DNA from: Bombardia bombarda
Taxonomy: Eukaryota > Ascomycota > Sordariomycetes > Sordariales > Lasiosphaeriaceae
Reading direction: 5' to 3'
Length of the DNA: 64,000 nt
NCBI GenBank assembly: GCA_030512295.1
Contig: JAULSR010000001.1
Span: 2,627,001-2,691,000, forward strand
The notes under the pieces are model-generated. The model searched no databases, was not told where the DNA came from, and saw only the letters and a program-made list of their open reading frames with translations. The translations under genes and the position numbers were made by a program. Of the stretch, positions 11,165-22,910 are shown one piece after another (the stretch's first letter is position 1; each line of letters opens with the position of its first letter).

Positions 11165-14100
11165 ATGGACGACCTATTTGACATCTTCGCCGAGCAGCCG
11201 CGCGCTCCCAAGAAGCGCAAGGCCGAGCTCGACGTTGACATGGCCGACGCCGGCGACCACACCGACCAGACCAAGCCGGCTGACGAAGAGATGCCCCTCG
11301 CCGATGGGACCGACCAGGACACCAAAGCAGACGGCACTAAGCGTCGCAAGAAGGAGGGTGAGGCCGAACCCGTCATGGCCGATTCCTTCCAGACTGCAGA
11401 GTCCAGAGAGGTCATCGCCGCCGAGGGCTTCGCACCCACCAAGGGGGAAGAGTCGCTCGTTCTTTCGCACAATATCCAGCATCAGGTTGCCCTGCCACCA
11501 GATCTGGATTACGAATACATCCCCCTCTCCGAACACAAGCCTCCAGCGGAACCTGCTCGCATATACCCCTTCAAGCTCGATCCTTTCCAAAGCTTGTCTG
11601 TGGCCTCGATCGAGCGCGACGAGAGCATCCTCGTCTCGGCCCATACCAGTGCCGGAAAGACCGTCGTTGCTGAGTACGCCATCGCACAGTGTCTCAAGAG
11701 GAATCAGAGGGTCATTTACACTAGTCCCATCAAGGCGCTCAGTAACCAAAAGTACCGTGATTTCCAAGCCGAGTTTGGCGATGTCGGCCTCATGACTGGT
11801 GATGTTACCATCAACCCTACCGCAAGTTGTCTTGTCATGACGACCGAGATTCTGCGTTCCATGTTGTATCGTGGCTCTGAGATCATGCGCGAAGTTGCCT
11901 GGGTCATTTTTGACGAGATTCATTACATGAGAGACAAGATCAGAGGTGTTGTCTGGGAAGAGACCATCATCCTTCTCCCTGACAAGGTCCGATACGTCTT
12001 CCTTTCCGCCACTATTCCCAATGCCTTCCAATTCGCCGAGTGGATCGCCAAGATTCATCGTCAAGCCTGTCACGTTGTCTACACCGATTTCCGGCCGACA
12101 CCCTTGCAAAACTACTTCTTCCCAGCTGGTGGCAAGGGCATCTTCCTGATCGTGGACGAAAAGGGGAACTTCAAGGAGAACAACTTCAACACCGCCATGG
12201 CTTTGATTGAAGATGCCAAGGGAGCAGACCCGGCCGACTGGAACGCTAAGCAGAAGGGCAAGGGCAAGAACAAGAAGACCAACACAGGAGGTAAAGCCTC
12301 AGACGAGAAGTCCGATATTGCCAAGATTATTCGTATGATTCTCAAGAAGAACTTCCAGCCCGTCATTGTTTTCAACTTCAGCAAGCGAGACTGCGAGCAG
12401 ATGGCCTTGAAAACGTCGGTCATGAAATTCAACGCGCCGGATGAGGAAGCTATGGTTGATAAGGTGTTTGAGAATGCGTTGACACAGCTGTCGGACGAGG
12501 ATAGGAGCCTCCCGCAGATCACACACATTCTCCCCCTTTTGCGCAAGGGCATCGGTGTCCACCACTCCGGGCTCTTGCCCATCCTGAAGGAGACGATCGA
12601 GATCCTCTTCCAAGAGGGTCTGATCAAGGTTCTGTTCGCCACTGAGACTTTCTCTATTGGCCTGAACATGCCTGCCAGAACAGTCGTGTTCACTCAAGTC
12701 ACAAAGTGGGACGGCGTACAAAGTAGACCGCTCACTTCTTCCGAATACATCCAGATGGCTGGAAGAGCTGGTCGTCGTGGTCTCGATGACCGTGGTATCG
12801 TTATCATGATGTTTGATGGCAAGCTTGAGCCCGAGATTGCCAAGGCTATTGTTGTTGGACAGCAAGACCGCTTGAACTCGGCCTTCCATCTTGGATACAA
12901 CATGGTGCTGAATTTGCTGCGTATCGAGGCTATTTCCCCAGAGTTTATGTTGGAGAGATGTTTCTTCCAGTTCCAGAACTCGTCCAGCGTTCCGCAGCTG
13001 GAGCGTGAACTGGCCGGTCTGCAACAAGAGCGCGATAGCATGATCATCCCCGACGAGAGCACGGTCAAGGACTACTATTCCATTCGCCAGCAGCTGGAAG
13101 GCTACAACAAGGATATGGTGTCTGTCATTCAGCACCCTAACTACTGTCTGGAGTTCCTGCAGCCCGGTCGTCTCGTGAATATCAAGAGCCCGAGCGGTAC
13201 CGAGTACGGCTGGGGTGTCGTCATCAACTTCGTGCCGCGCGACAAGTCTGCCAAGGCCGGCGACCAGGCTTACTCGCCTCAAGAGTCCTACTTTATTGAT
13301 GTTTTGCTCAAGATCTCAAACGACAGCAAGGACTTCAACGCAAACTTCAAGCCAGATGCCGTGATGCCCGAGGGCGTCAACCCCGAGAAGGCCGGCGAGT
13401 CCAGCAGGTGGGAGGTTGTTCCCTGCCTTTTGACATGTCTCAAGTCTCTCAGCCAAATCCGGGTATTCCTGCCTAAGAAGCTGGAAGCTAGGCAGGATAA
13501 GGATGGGGCGGGCAAGTCTCTTGAGGAGGTCAGCAGGCGATTCCCCGACGGGATTCCCATCTTGGATCCCCTCGAGAACATGCACATCAACGATGACTCG
13601 TTCAAGAAGCTTCTGCGCAAGATCGAGGTGCTTGAGTCGCGGCTCGTGGCCAACCCACTGCACAACTCGCCTTTGCTCCTCGAGCTCTGGCAGCAGTACT
13701 CGACCAAGGTGGCGCTCGGCGACAAGATTAAGGAGAAGAAGAAGGCCATCGCCAAGGCACATAGCATCGCGCAGCTGGACGAGCTCAAGTCGCGCAAGCG
13801 TGTGCTGCGCCGACTGGGTTTCATCAACGAGGCCGAGGTGGTGCAGATGAAGGCGCGTGTGGCGTGCGAGATCTCTTCGACTGAGGGCCACGAGCTTCTT
13901 CTGGCAGAGCTGCTGTTTAACCGTTACTTCAACGAGTTGACGCCCGAGGTCTGCGCGGCAGTGCTCAGCTGCTTCATCTTTGACGAGAAGGTAGATACCC
14001 AGGCGATCAAGGAGGACCTTGCCAAGCCGTTCCGCGGGGTGCAGGCCCAGGCGAGGATCATTGCTAAGGTCAGTGCCGAGAGCAAGCTTGATGTGAACGA

Positions 14101-14443
14101 GGAGGAGTATGTGCAGAGCTTGAAGTGGCAGCTCATGGAGACAGTGATGGCGTGGGCAAATGGAAAGCCCTTTGCAGAGATTTGGTAAGTCCTTTTTTCA
14201 TCCAGGAGTCGGTCGAGATGCGTTTTGAGTTGTTGGCTAACTTATGGTTCCCTTTTTTCCAGCAAAATGACCAATGCCTACGAAGGATCTCTGATCCGTC
14301 TGTTCCGCCGGCTCGAGGAGCTTCTTCGGCAGATGGCCGAGGCGGCCAAAGTCATGGGCAGTGAAGATCTGAAGGACAAGTTCGAGCTCAGTCTGTCTAA
14401 GATCAGGCGCGATATCGTCTCGTTCAACAGTCTGTATCTGTAG
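11165..14443 (+). CDS. MTR4: MTR4: nuclear exosome-associated DExH-box RNA helicase (TRAMP subunit)
   Basis: Two exons, 11165-14184 and 14263-14443; 1066 residues (yeast Mtr4 has 1073). Ski2-like helicase that feeds RNA to the nuclear exosome, with Trf4/5 and Air1/2 in TRAMP. Motifs seen: Walker A HTSAGKT at residues 160-166, DEIH at 250-253, SATIPNA at about 280, and motif VI QMAGRAGRRG at 530-539. An arch/KOW insertion follows, with LVNIKSPSGTEYGWGVVINF. The C-terminal DSHCT domain ends in SKIRRDIVSFNSLYL. A Lys/Gly-rich linker (KQKGKGKNKKTNTGGK) lies between the helicase lobes. The acidic N-terminus MDDLFDIFAEQPRAPKKRK contains a likely nuclear localisation signal. The 78-nt intron splits a Cys codon near the C-terminus. 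The start is the first in-frame ATG. Confidence 0.96.
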
Positions 14444-15613
14444 AGCGAGAGGATCGGACTGATTTCGTAAAATCTTTATCTACATGGATGGCAAGGGGGC
14501 AACGGAAGGGGATAGATATGAAAGATAGATACCTGTGTAGCGGTCTGTTTACTATCTATTTAGATATTTACCTAGCTTGATGCCGATTCCGGATTGACGA
14601 CGTCCTTGCTATACCAACCAGGTGGTGGTTTTACTGAGAAGACACGGGCGCGCATCTATCTCTGCCTTGCTCGGTGTGTTCTTTAGCAATGGCATAATTT
14701 CTTTTTTTTTCTCGTTCAGTTATCTATGTCTACATTCCCATCTACTCGCTAGACGCGGACAGTGCCAACAACACCAAAGCCCAGTTCATCTCCCTACGCC
14801 ACTCCCGCGGATCTGGATCCTGCTTCCTCGTCTCTGGAGACCACGAAAACAGCAACAAAGGTTCCAAAAACACATCGACAGCACACAAACCCCTGAGCAC
14901 AACAACCTACCACCCCCTCCCCGGCCGCTGCCCCCGCGTCCGCCTCATGTATCCCGCCAGCTACACCCCCAAGCTTCTTCAACACACATGGACACACACA
15001 CCAGATGCCCAACCTATAAATCACCCAACGCTCATGAACAATAGTAATGCTGTGTAGGTATAATTTTCTCTCTCTAACCAGTGACCATTGCAATTGCAGT
15101 TGCAGATGCAGCGAGTGATAATGTGTCGCTGTATGTTTGTCCCCCCAAAATATCAACCATATATATCTTGACGACCTCACGTAGGTTGCCAAAGTAAGTA
15201 AGTATGTTCCGCTACCGCTTTCGGTATCGCCCATCCACCCACTTACATCTGGTAGGGACCTAGATGGTCATCCATCATCCATCGTTTCCTCCTCCTCCTA
15301 CCACACACAAATCATCCATCCATCCATCAACAACGAGCCACCCACCCAGCCAGCCCTTTTTGCGCCATTTACAATGCAGATTATCTCCCGCCCCGGAACC
15401 ATAAAGCAAAGAACCCCATACTTCCCGAGTTGCGAGTTGTTCCATGATAGACGTATGTGCTGTTGTTGTGTCTTGTTATATAAGGTAATTGCTGGTATGC
15501 ATGTATGTATGTACCTAGGTATCCTCGTCGAATCTTGTGCAACGAGTCCCTTCCTCCTCTGAGGCTCCAAATGAATTCAGCCAGCCAGCCAATCATCCTC
15601 CCGCTAGGGCGAC
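14444..15613. other. Intergenic region between convergent MTR4 and PCF11, with an unexplained open frame
   Basis: 1.17 kb between two convergent stop codons. A plus-strand frame is open from 14725 to a TAG at 15055-15057, with mostly C at third positions. It is preceded by a long pyrimidine tract ending in CAG at 14717-14719. No start codon or partner exon is evident, so I do not call a gene; see findings. The rest contains short TCCATC repeats near 15268-15330 and no recognisable gene. Confidence 0.5.
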
Positions 15614-18422
15614 TCAGTATCCTTCCATCTTGAACTTCCCAGCTCGTAAGGAATAAAAGTCATCCTATATTAATCCCAACAAGGTCAGTATTCTCGCTTA
15701 ACTCAACTTCTTTCCGTTCAAGAAAAAAAAAAAAAAAACATACCTCAGCCTTCCTCTTCCCCAACACCGGCTCGGGCGTGCGCCTCACCTGAGACCGCTG
15801 CTGCTGCTGCTGATTCCCAGTCGCCGTCGTCGGCGTGCTGCCCCCATCATTTGTCGCCTCCTTGTGACAGCTCGCGTGAAACGCCCTACCCCCAACCTTA
15901 ACCGTGTCCATCCACACCCACTCCTGCGCCTCGTCGAGCCACTTCATCTCGAACTGCTCCTGGCAGATGGGACAGATGCTGTTGAGGCTGGTCGGCGGCT
16001 CGGGCACGGGGATGTACTGCAGCTTGGCCGTCTTGACCGCCTGCCCGCCGTCGCTGGCGTCGCGCGCCTGCGTGCCGCTGCCCACCTGCGGCGCCACGTA
16101 GTCGATGTCGATGGCCTCGTAGGATTTGATCCAGTCCTGTGTAACAGATGTCAGTGATATATATACATGATAAAAACATGGGGGGCTATGAAGAGGTAGA
16201 ATGAAAGAGGGGGGGGGGGGGGGGGGGTGACAGATAGGAAAGAAAAAGAAAAAGAAAAAGAAAAACATACCATCTCCTCGACATACCAGCTCCGGTGCTG
16301 GCCCTTCTTCTCCGCCTCGGCAACGCGCTGGTGCACGTGAAAGTGCCAGTCCATGTGCGCCGTCTTGTTGCGCCGGCCCTCGTCGTCCGTCCTGAAACGT
16401 CGGCCGCACTGGGTACACGCCGGCCCGAGTTCGTCATGGAGCTGGCTTAGTAGGTAAGGGCGAAATCTGCGCAAGGGGAATCCAGCCAGTTAGTTGGTGC
16501 CTCTTTGTATGTGTATTCATATGTGGGTATCCCGCAGAGCGAAAAAAAAAAAAAAAGGCAAGGGTAAAGAAGAAAGGAAAAGTATTTAATAAGAGAGCCA
16601 CTCACTGCTTAAGCGCCGCCACCTTGAGCGGAATAGCAAACCCAATATTTGCACTTTCATCCACCACCACCGGTCTTGTCGGTAGTGCGGCGTAGCTGTG
16701 TTTACTGGAACTGGTGACGGGTGGTCGTGATGGTCCTTGACCAGCAGCAGGCGGCGCAGAACTCGACCCAGAGAGGATACCCGAACTCCTCAACATCGCC
16801 AGCAACGCCGACGGATCCTTGGACAGAGCCCCCGTCGCCGCTGGGGCAGGCGCCGGCTTTGGAGCAGGCGGGTCGACATATCTTTGAGTAGGAGGAGGCG
16901 TTGACCGCACCGCCGGCGGGAGAGCCTGTGCAGAGACCAAGGGCGTGGCAGGCTTCCGTGCTCCGCCCAGCAACGCAGCAAGAGCGCCCTGTCCAAACAA
17001 AGAGTCGATAGACACAGCAGGAGCCGCAACCGGAGGCGGAGCCAAGCCCGCCGTCGTCACCGGCACGGACGGAGGACGTGCTACTGCTGCTACTTGAGGC
17101 ACGGGGGTCGGCTGCTGAGATGATGATACGGCGGGAGGAGGGATATAAGGAGGAGGAGGAGGAGGAGGAGGAGGAGGAGGAGGAGGAGTAGCACTAGCAG
17201 TAGCAGTAGCAGCAGCAGTAGCAGCAACGCTGGGCGGTGCTCGCATGTTTACGGCAAGTTTAGAAACTCTGTCTTTAACAAGCAACAACTGTTCCGGAGG
17301 CACGTCTGGTCTCTGGATTAAAGTTTGCAACTCCAGCAGTGCCATCAGTCTAGTCTGTTTACTGGTATCATGTAGATCTCGCGCAAATTCAGCCCTCTCC
17401 GCAACGATGAGATGCTGGATATCATCTCTCAACTTGTCTATGCTTATTACTGGTGGTTGTTGTTGTTGTTGGTAATGTTGCGGTGCGCCATAGACGTCCC
17501 GCTGGGGCTGTTGGTGGTGAAGCGGCAGCCCAGCCGACGGGGGGGTTGCGTGTATGGTCGAGGGGGCATCATGTTTTGGCCCTTGAGAGCACTGTCAGCA
17601 GTTGAAAAGAAGAAAAGAGATAAGGAGATACATACGTTGTGAGGGCGCATAGGATACGGCTGCTGCTGCTGCTGCCCTGCGGCTTGATCCATGTGCTGTT
17701 GTTGATATTGCTGTTGCTGTACCTGGCCATTGGGCGGTCCCGGGTAGGGATACTGGCCATGTGGTCCAGCATGGTGAGATGCGTGTGATGCCGGTCTGAC
17801 ACTCGGCGGCGTCGGCGTGTCGCGACTGGGAGGGGGCGGACGGGCTCCACGGAGGAGCTGTTGTTGTCCCTGGAAGCTGTTCTGAGTGGCCGTGAAGGCA
17901 GCACTCCTGGCCGCGATCAAGGCGTTCTCGATCGGGCGGACGTGCTCGGGGGGGAAGACGGGTTTCGACGAGATGGAGCCAGGCACCGGCTCTTTCCACG
18001 TCTTGAGCATCTCGTCCATCTTCCGCCGTGTCATGTTGTCCACTTTGGTGTAGGCCCCCATGAAGATCGAGTATAGCTTGGGGCCAAAGTACAGAGCGTA
18101 TGGGGTCGGGACATTCTTGACGACCGAGTCGAGGACGTAGAGAGCCGGGAGTGTCCGCGCTGGTGGCACCTGGTCATCATAGGTCAGCATCCGCTTCCGG
18201 CGCACACGTTGTTACATGGTGGTGATGGTGTTCAGTGGTGTGTGTTGGTTGCCCCCATACCTTCTTTATGTGGTTTTGCAAAACCTCGGTGATGGCCAGG
18301 CCATGATTAGCGTTCTCGCGCGCAATGTTGGTCAAGGTGGCAATCTCGATGCGCGAGTTCATGGTCAGGTCCTCCAGGGCCTGTCGGTAGTCGTCTGCCA
18401 CATTGGCAGCGTCATCTGCCAT
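15614..18422 (-). CDS. PCF11: PCF11: CID-containing subunit of cleavage/polyadenylation factor IA, with an apparent 1-base deletion in a C run
   Basis: Exons on the minus strand: 18422-18261, 18169-17636, about 17581-16606, 16466-16271, 16136-15744, 15664-15614; about 770 residues. Pcf11 binds Ser2-phosphorylated RNA polymerase II CTD and drives 3'-end cleavage and termination. Residues 1 to about 135 are the CTD-interaction domain (ENANHGLAITEVLQNHIKK, LPALYVLDSVVKNV). A Gln/Pro-rich middle follows, then a second conserved block (SIDKLRDDIQHLIVAERAEF). Two zinc-binding modules come next: CTQCGRRF with HMDWHFHVH, then CPICQEQF with HASCHKE. The conserved tail is LRAGKFKMEGY. Exon 3 starts in one frame (GQNMMPPRPYTQPP) and must change frame at a G7/C7 run (17539-17545) to continue as SAGLPLHHQQPQRD. 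An alternative 44-nt intron (acceptor 17592) avoids the frameshift but is unusually short. Intron 4 holds a G19 run on the plus strand. Confidence 0.88.
16209..16227 (+). repeat. G19 homopolymer inside a PCF11 intron
   Basis: Nineteen consecutive G on the plus strand (C19 in the PCF11 transcript), located in the intron between exons 16466-16271 and 16136-15744. It is followed by an (AAAAAG)n purine stretch up to the 5' splice site at 16270. Length calls here are likely to be unreliable. Confidence 0.9.
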
Positions 18423-19744
18423 GTTTAAGATCTGCCTCTCTGCCCGTCTGCCGAACTGGTCGGCTGTAGAAGGACGGGAGGTGGCCGACCGAGGGGGAGA
18501 TGTAGTAGTGTAATTATCAAGCAGCGCGCGTGAGGTCAATCCAGAGAGATGCTGGGACTAGGCTGTTTCCTGCATGAATTGCGAAGAGGGTTTTCTAAAA
18601 AAAAAAATATCCAACCCGCACAAGATGAGGGATTCTCGCAGCACAGCACCACTGCCTCTTTTCCTTCTATCCAACCGAGAGGGACCGCGATGGCTTCTCG
18701 CTTTGTTTCCCGAGTCTCAAATCCTCCACAGCTGCCTGCCTGACCTGTTCTCTGCTGTCTGGACGCGACACCACAATTACGACGCGCGTTACCATCCACA
18801 GGGTCGCTCTATTCACTCACAACCCAATAGGGCCAGGTATGGGTTTGCTAGGAAACAATTGAGCGACCAGCAAACTCCCAAGCACAAGATGAAGCAGCAG
18901 CAAAAAAAGAGGCGATTTTTGGGTGCGAAAATAGGAGACGTTGAATGCGTGTGGTGGCGGATTTAGGCGGGGTGCCGTGCCGTGAGGAAATGGCAAAGTC
19001 TGTCAATTAGCTGCGCTCGAGGCGGACGCTTTCTGAGTCGGGATTTTGTATTGCGGTGTAGATCTGCGCAACCTGGACGATGTTTGTTGCAGTTCACGGA
19101 TTACGAGTTTGAAGGAAAAAGCTGTCGCTGGTGATGAGGAGTCGCTCCTTGGACCAACTTCGGCTGCGTGGGCACCACCCCGGTCGCTAGCCTAGCGAGC
19201 CTAGGTTCCATTGATGGCGGGACCACTTGGACAAAGAACTGAAGGGCGGGAGGGATGTGACGCACAGGCCACGCGCGTCAGTCTCCCAAATTAGACTCGC
19301 AGGAAGCGTGAGCAGCGCCAAGTATCACAAAGACAAACAATGTCAAAATTTCATTCATCATTTAAAGAGAAAAACTTCAAAAAATAGCCCGAATTCCCAG
19401 AGTGAGCCAGTAGGTATACTGGCATCTCATTCTGGAGGCCGCAACCCGTTAGAACCCTTTACGGGTATGACATCTTGTTTAAAGGCAATGCGAACAGGTA
19501 GGTCAAAGTTTTTGCGAAAATTCTCAGAAATTAATCATCTACTACTATGGTAGAAAGATGGTATGACAAAGGAAAAAGCACCCAACGGGGCATACACTAG
19601 GGTATTCATATTTAAAAGAAAAAAAAGCAGCCCGGTTCAACGCCGCAAACCTCCCAAACGCCCCTCGCCCAATATGTATGCACTTTTTTCTGTTACTGTC
19701 AAAGAAAGTTGTTGTTATAAATCCACAAAATCACCGTCCTCCTC
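18423..19744. other. Intergenic region, PCF11 promoter and 3' flank of the membrane-protein gene
   Basis: 1.3 kb between two minus-strand genes. The right part must hold the 3' end of the DUF7598-like gene and the left part the PCF11 promoter. A plus-strand open frame at 18574-18966 lacks codon bias and family resemblance. I see no gene. Confidence 0.6.
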
Positions 19745-20617
19745 TTAGAAACGATCCATGTGGGCCTCGCTGTACCGGCTGCCACCAGTGAATGCCGGGT
19801 GGAGGGCTGTCGGCGGACGCTGGAGGGTAGGGACGACGGGGCTGTTGCGATCATTCAGGCGATCGCTGCCGCGCTCGACATCATCGCCGTGAACATCGGT
19901 GATGATGATAGGCTTGCTGATCTGCCTAGACTTGCGGAAGTTCTGCTGGAAGTTCATGGGGTTGAACTTGCGGGTGAACCGTCGGGCGGCCGAGACGTCC
20001 TCTTCCTCCTCCTGCTGCTGCTGGCGGAACGAGTTGCTTCGCTGGGAAAAGGTCTCCTGCTGGGGGAAGCTGTGCGACGAGTACGTGTCGTAGAACTCCT
20101 TGTCTTGTGGGGTCGCCTGATAGCCGCTGCTTCGGATGTGGCGAGCAGTGATGCCGCCCTTGCTGTCGCGGAAGACGAGGGAGGCGATGAGGTTGAAGAA
20201 GCCGTGAGCGATGGAGAGAATGCCTGCGGAAATCACCAGCCGCCACATGGCTAGGCCGAGATTCTTGACGTTGTATGCTTCCTTGGTGAGATCGCCCAGG
20301 ATCTGGCAGCCGATGATGATCAAGACTAGGCCAAGGAATGCGAGCGAGTGAGACGGGCTCAGCACTGGCCAGTTCCTTTCGAAGTATCCCTTGAAGAGAC
20401 ACAGCTCGGATATGATCAGGAAGACACAGATGCCAGATACGAAGAAGTGAGTGGCCGTATCGAAGAAAGCAAAGTGGCCGCTCAGGCCGGACATGACTAT
20501 CATAGCCCAGCTGCCCACCATGGCGACAAGAAGACTGATGATGGTGAAGGCCCGGAGACCGTTGAGGACGAGGAGACCGGCGCCCCGAACCTTGGGGTTC
20601 TGACCGAGGTTGAACAT
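19745..20617 (-). CDS. Four-helix membrane protein, DUF7598-like
   Basis: 290 residues if translation starts at MFNLGQNPKVRGAG (20617). Four hydrophobic segments are visible, roughly AFTIISLLVAMVGSWAMIVM, HFFVSGICVFLIISEL, SLAFLGLVLIIIGCQIL and a segment ending FFNLIASLVF. A long hydrophilic C-terminal tail follows, with a Gln/Glu-rich stretch and basic residues (ARRFTRKFNPMNF). This arrangement matches a family of fungal membrane proteins I know as DUF7598; function unknown. An in-frame upstream ATG at 20740 would add 41 residues, but that stretch looks like an intron in the 5' leader (see next entry), so the shorter start is preferred. The tail probably faces the cytosol, which is inference. 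Confidence 0.75.
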   Translation of the reverse strand: MFNLGQNPKVRGAGLLVLNGLRAFTIISLLVAMVGSWAMIVMSGLSGHFAFFDTATHFFVSGICVFLIISELCLFKGYFERNWPVLSPSHSLAFLGLVLIIIGCQILGDLTKEAYNVKNLGLAMWRLVISAGILSIAHGFFNLIASLVFRDSKGGITARHIRSSGYQATPQDKEFYDTYSSHSFPQQETFSQRSNSFRQQQQEEEEDVSAARRFTRKFNPMNFQQNFRKSRQISKPIIITDVHGDDVERGSDRLNDRNSPVVPTLQRPPTALHPAFTGGSRYSEAHMDRF

Positions 20618-20661
20618 TGTCGAAATGTTGTCGTTGTTTTTTGGGGGATATCCGTATGAAG

Positions 20662-20757
20662 CTGCTGTCTCGTTAGTATGATGATAAGGGGCAAACGGGG
20701 GGTCGCGCACGGCGACAGTTTCAGGAAGGGCGTGTTCCATATCGTGTATTAACTCAC
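20662..20757 (-). other. Probable intron in the 5' leader of the DUF7598-like gene
   Basis: On the minus strand, a GTGAGT donor at 20757-20752 is followed by TACTAAC at 20678-20672, a perfect branch consensus, and AG at 20666-20665 or 20663-20662. Length is about 93-96 nt. The upstream in-frame ATG at 20740 lies inside it and would be removed. Confidence 0.65.
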
Positions 20758-22910
20758 AGTGAGTGTGTATGTGTGCTGTCAGTTTCCTGTCCTGCAGGTG
20801 ATGATTTGATGGTGTACAGTCTGGCTTGCAGATTTGCTGAAGTTTGGAAAAGAGAGAAAAAGAGAAAGCCGAAAATATTGGTTGTCAAGAACAGAAATAA
20901 AAAGACCGAGATTAGAAGAGGCTAAACAGGCCAGCTGGCGTTGAAATATGTCGACGATATGAAGGTAGATTGAACAATCCAAGGGGGGAACAATAGGGAG
21001 GGGAACAATGGAAAACAATGCACAATTGAGGCCCGAGTACAATAGGGACCCGCTGAGTAATTCAGACGATAATGAAGCAGACTTGAAAGGAAGTGGCGAC
21101 CAAGACCTTTTTGACTGCCATGAATAGATGCTACCTTTGTTCTCCTTGAGAACAGGGCGCGTCTGAGCAAAACCGGGGTGCAAGACGAGCAATGGTCAGA
21201 ACAAGGGGCAGACGAACGAGAACACTGGCTCGCGCGGGTCCTATCGTGAATGTTTCGCATTGAGCAAACAGTCTGGAAGCACTTCTGGCCAATGAAGCAT
21301 TAGGCGCTCGAGGGGTCTCAAGCCCAACACCAGTCGAGATGCTATCCGTTTCATCAAAGGGCTTGTCCTGAACTTGAGCCGGTGCCCAACCAAACGTCCA
21401 GGCATGCGGGAGTCATGGACGGGGGCAGATAGGCGAACGGTGCATCGCGGCTGCCCCAGATGATCTCCCGATGTGGTAGAGGAGGATGCGAAAAGAGGCG
21501 CCCAAGTGGGTTTGGGTCGGGCCAGGAATATCGCCTTGATCAACGACGGAACGCACCACGACGAGTCCACGGCAGGCGAGAACAGGATCATCGTCCCAGG
21601 AAGGACCAGTGGATTCTCACGACTGTCAGTGCATAAGGGACACCTGTAGATCGATTTCGTCCAATGGATCAGCACGCCTGTGGGGCCGACCTCACAAAAG
21701 ACCACCAAAGATCAAGCAAGAGTAGAGTACAGCCGGGGTTTGCGACGCGCAGACTGCAGAGCAATGCCATCTTCATGTCCGTGTGAGTTGACCATATCGA
21801 TTGGCTCGTAGCAAGCCAAGTCGGTTTCAGGTAGATTTAGCCTTGGTAACCTCCAAACTCGAGCTTTTACCCCACCACGGAATACCTCAGGTACTGCTAC
21901 CCTTACTAGTCCATCCTACGAATACTAAATAAAGATGACTCTGGCGGCTGTTGAGTCTCAAATCTTAAATTTTGTTCTCATGATTTCGAGAAGTGTTATA
22001 ATTCGTTTGAATGGAATTTGCCCTATGATGGTAAGCAGCACAGACACCATGCCTTCTGGTATTGTGTTGTGGGTACTTTGTACAGTACTACAAATATTAG
22101 CTTTGGTGCGGGGCGTGATCGCGTTTCGCATCGTAGGACAGACCCAACGTATTTCAATGATGGATCTGTATCACTTACAATGACGTGGTTCATATCATGT
22201 GGATGATGATAAGAGTAGTCCTACCCCACGCAGTGATAATTAAGAGCCTGAATGAAGCTCGACTTCTATTGTCAAACCAGCTAAATAAGATATCTGCAAG
22301 ACAGGAACCTAGCACAGACCACCCAAGGACGCAACCGTTAGACGCCGGCAATGGACGCACGAGCCAACGGCGGGACGACAGCTCATATAATGCAAAGCTG
22401 AAAATTTGATTGGCTGCCAGTCCACGCCTTGGAATCTTCCAGGTTCCCTGCAACAACTGAAAAAAGCGCCGGCCTGGGCCATTGATTGGCAGAGTTGCAG
22501 CCGCGTTATTGTGCATGGGCCTAGTGGGCCCTGGCCCATGACACCACACACAGCCTCAAATTGTTAGTGTGACGGGAAGCCGCCGCGGCGCGCGCACGCT
22601 TGAACTCTTGTCAGCCTCTCTCGAACTTTCCCGATCTCGAATTTCCCCCCTCCTCTCCACTACCAGCCAGCCACCAAAGCCAACGAAACCAGTCCGAACC
22701 GCCAGACCGACAGGCCGACGCCCAGAAACTAACCGAAGCGCAGCCGCCAGACAATATCAAAGACAAACAAACGCGGGTTGCTTCCTTCGCTCACACCTTG
22801 CGCCTTGTGCTTTTTTGCCCGTCTCTTTTGCGCGCGCGCGTGCGTGTAATTTGTCTTTTTATTATTTAGGAAAGCAACAACGCTCAAAAAGTCTACACCA
22901 GACAGACATA
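20758..22910. promoter_or_regulatory. Divergent intergenic region between the membrane-protein gene and SERF gene
   Basis: 2.15 kb. It contains the promoters of two divergently transcribed genes. A minus-strand frame at 21241-21708 (155 codons) is open but unrecognised and probably chance. The leader of the SERF gene (about 22600-22910) is rich in CCA/ACC and pyrimidines, with a GCGCGCGCGTGCGTG stretch near 22832. No other gene is seen. Confidence 0.55.

Noticed and set aside
17592..17635. 44-nt intron 2 in PCF11
   Set aside because: It would give an open frame, but the acceptor is only about 3 nt from the best branch site and the length is below the usual minimum. The homopolymer explanation is preferred, though not proven.
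20618..20740. Upstream start codon for the DUF7598-like protein
   Set aside because: The ATG lies inside a canonical leader intron (GTGAGT, TACTAAC, AG).
21241..21708. 155-codon minus-strand open frame
   Set aside because: No recognisable domain or codon bias and no intron support; kept only as a mention in the spacer entry.
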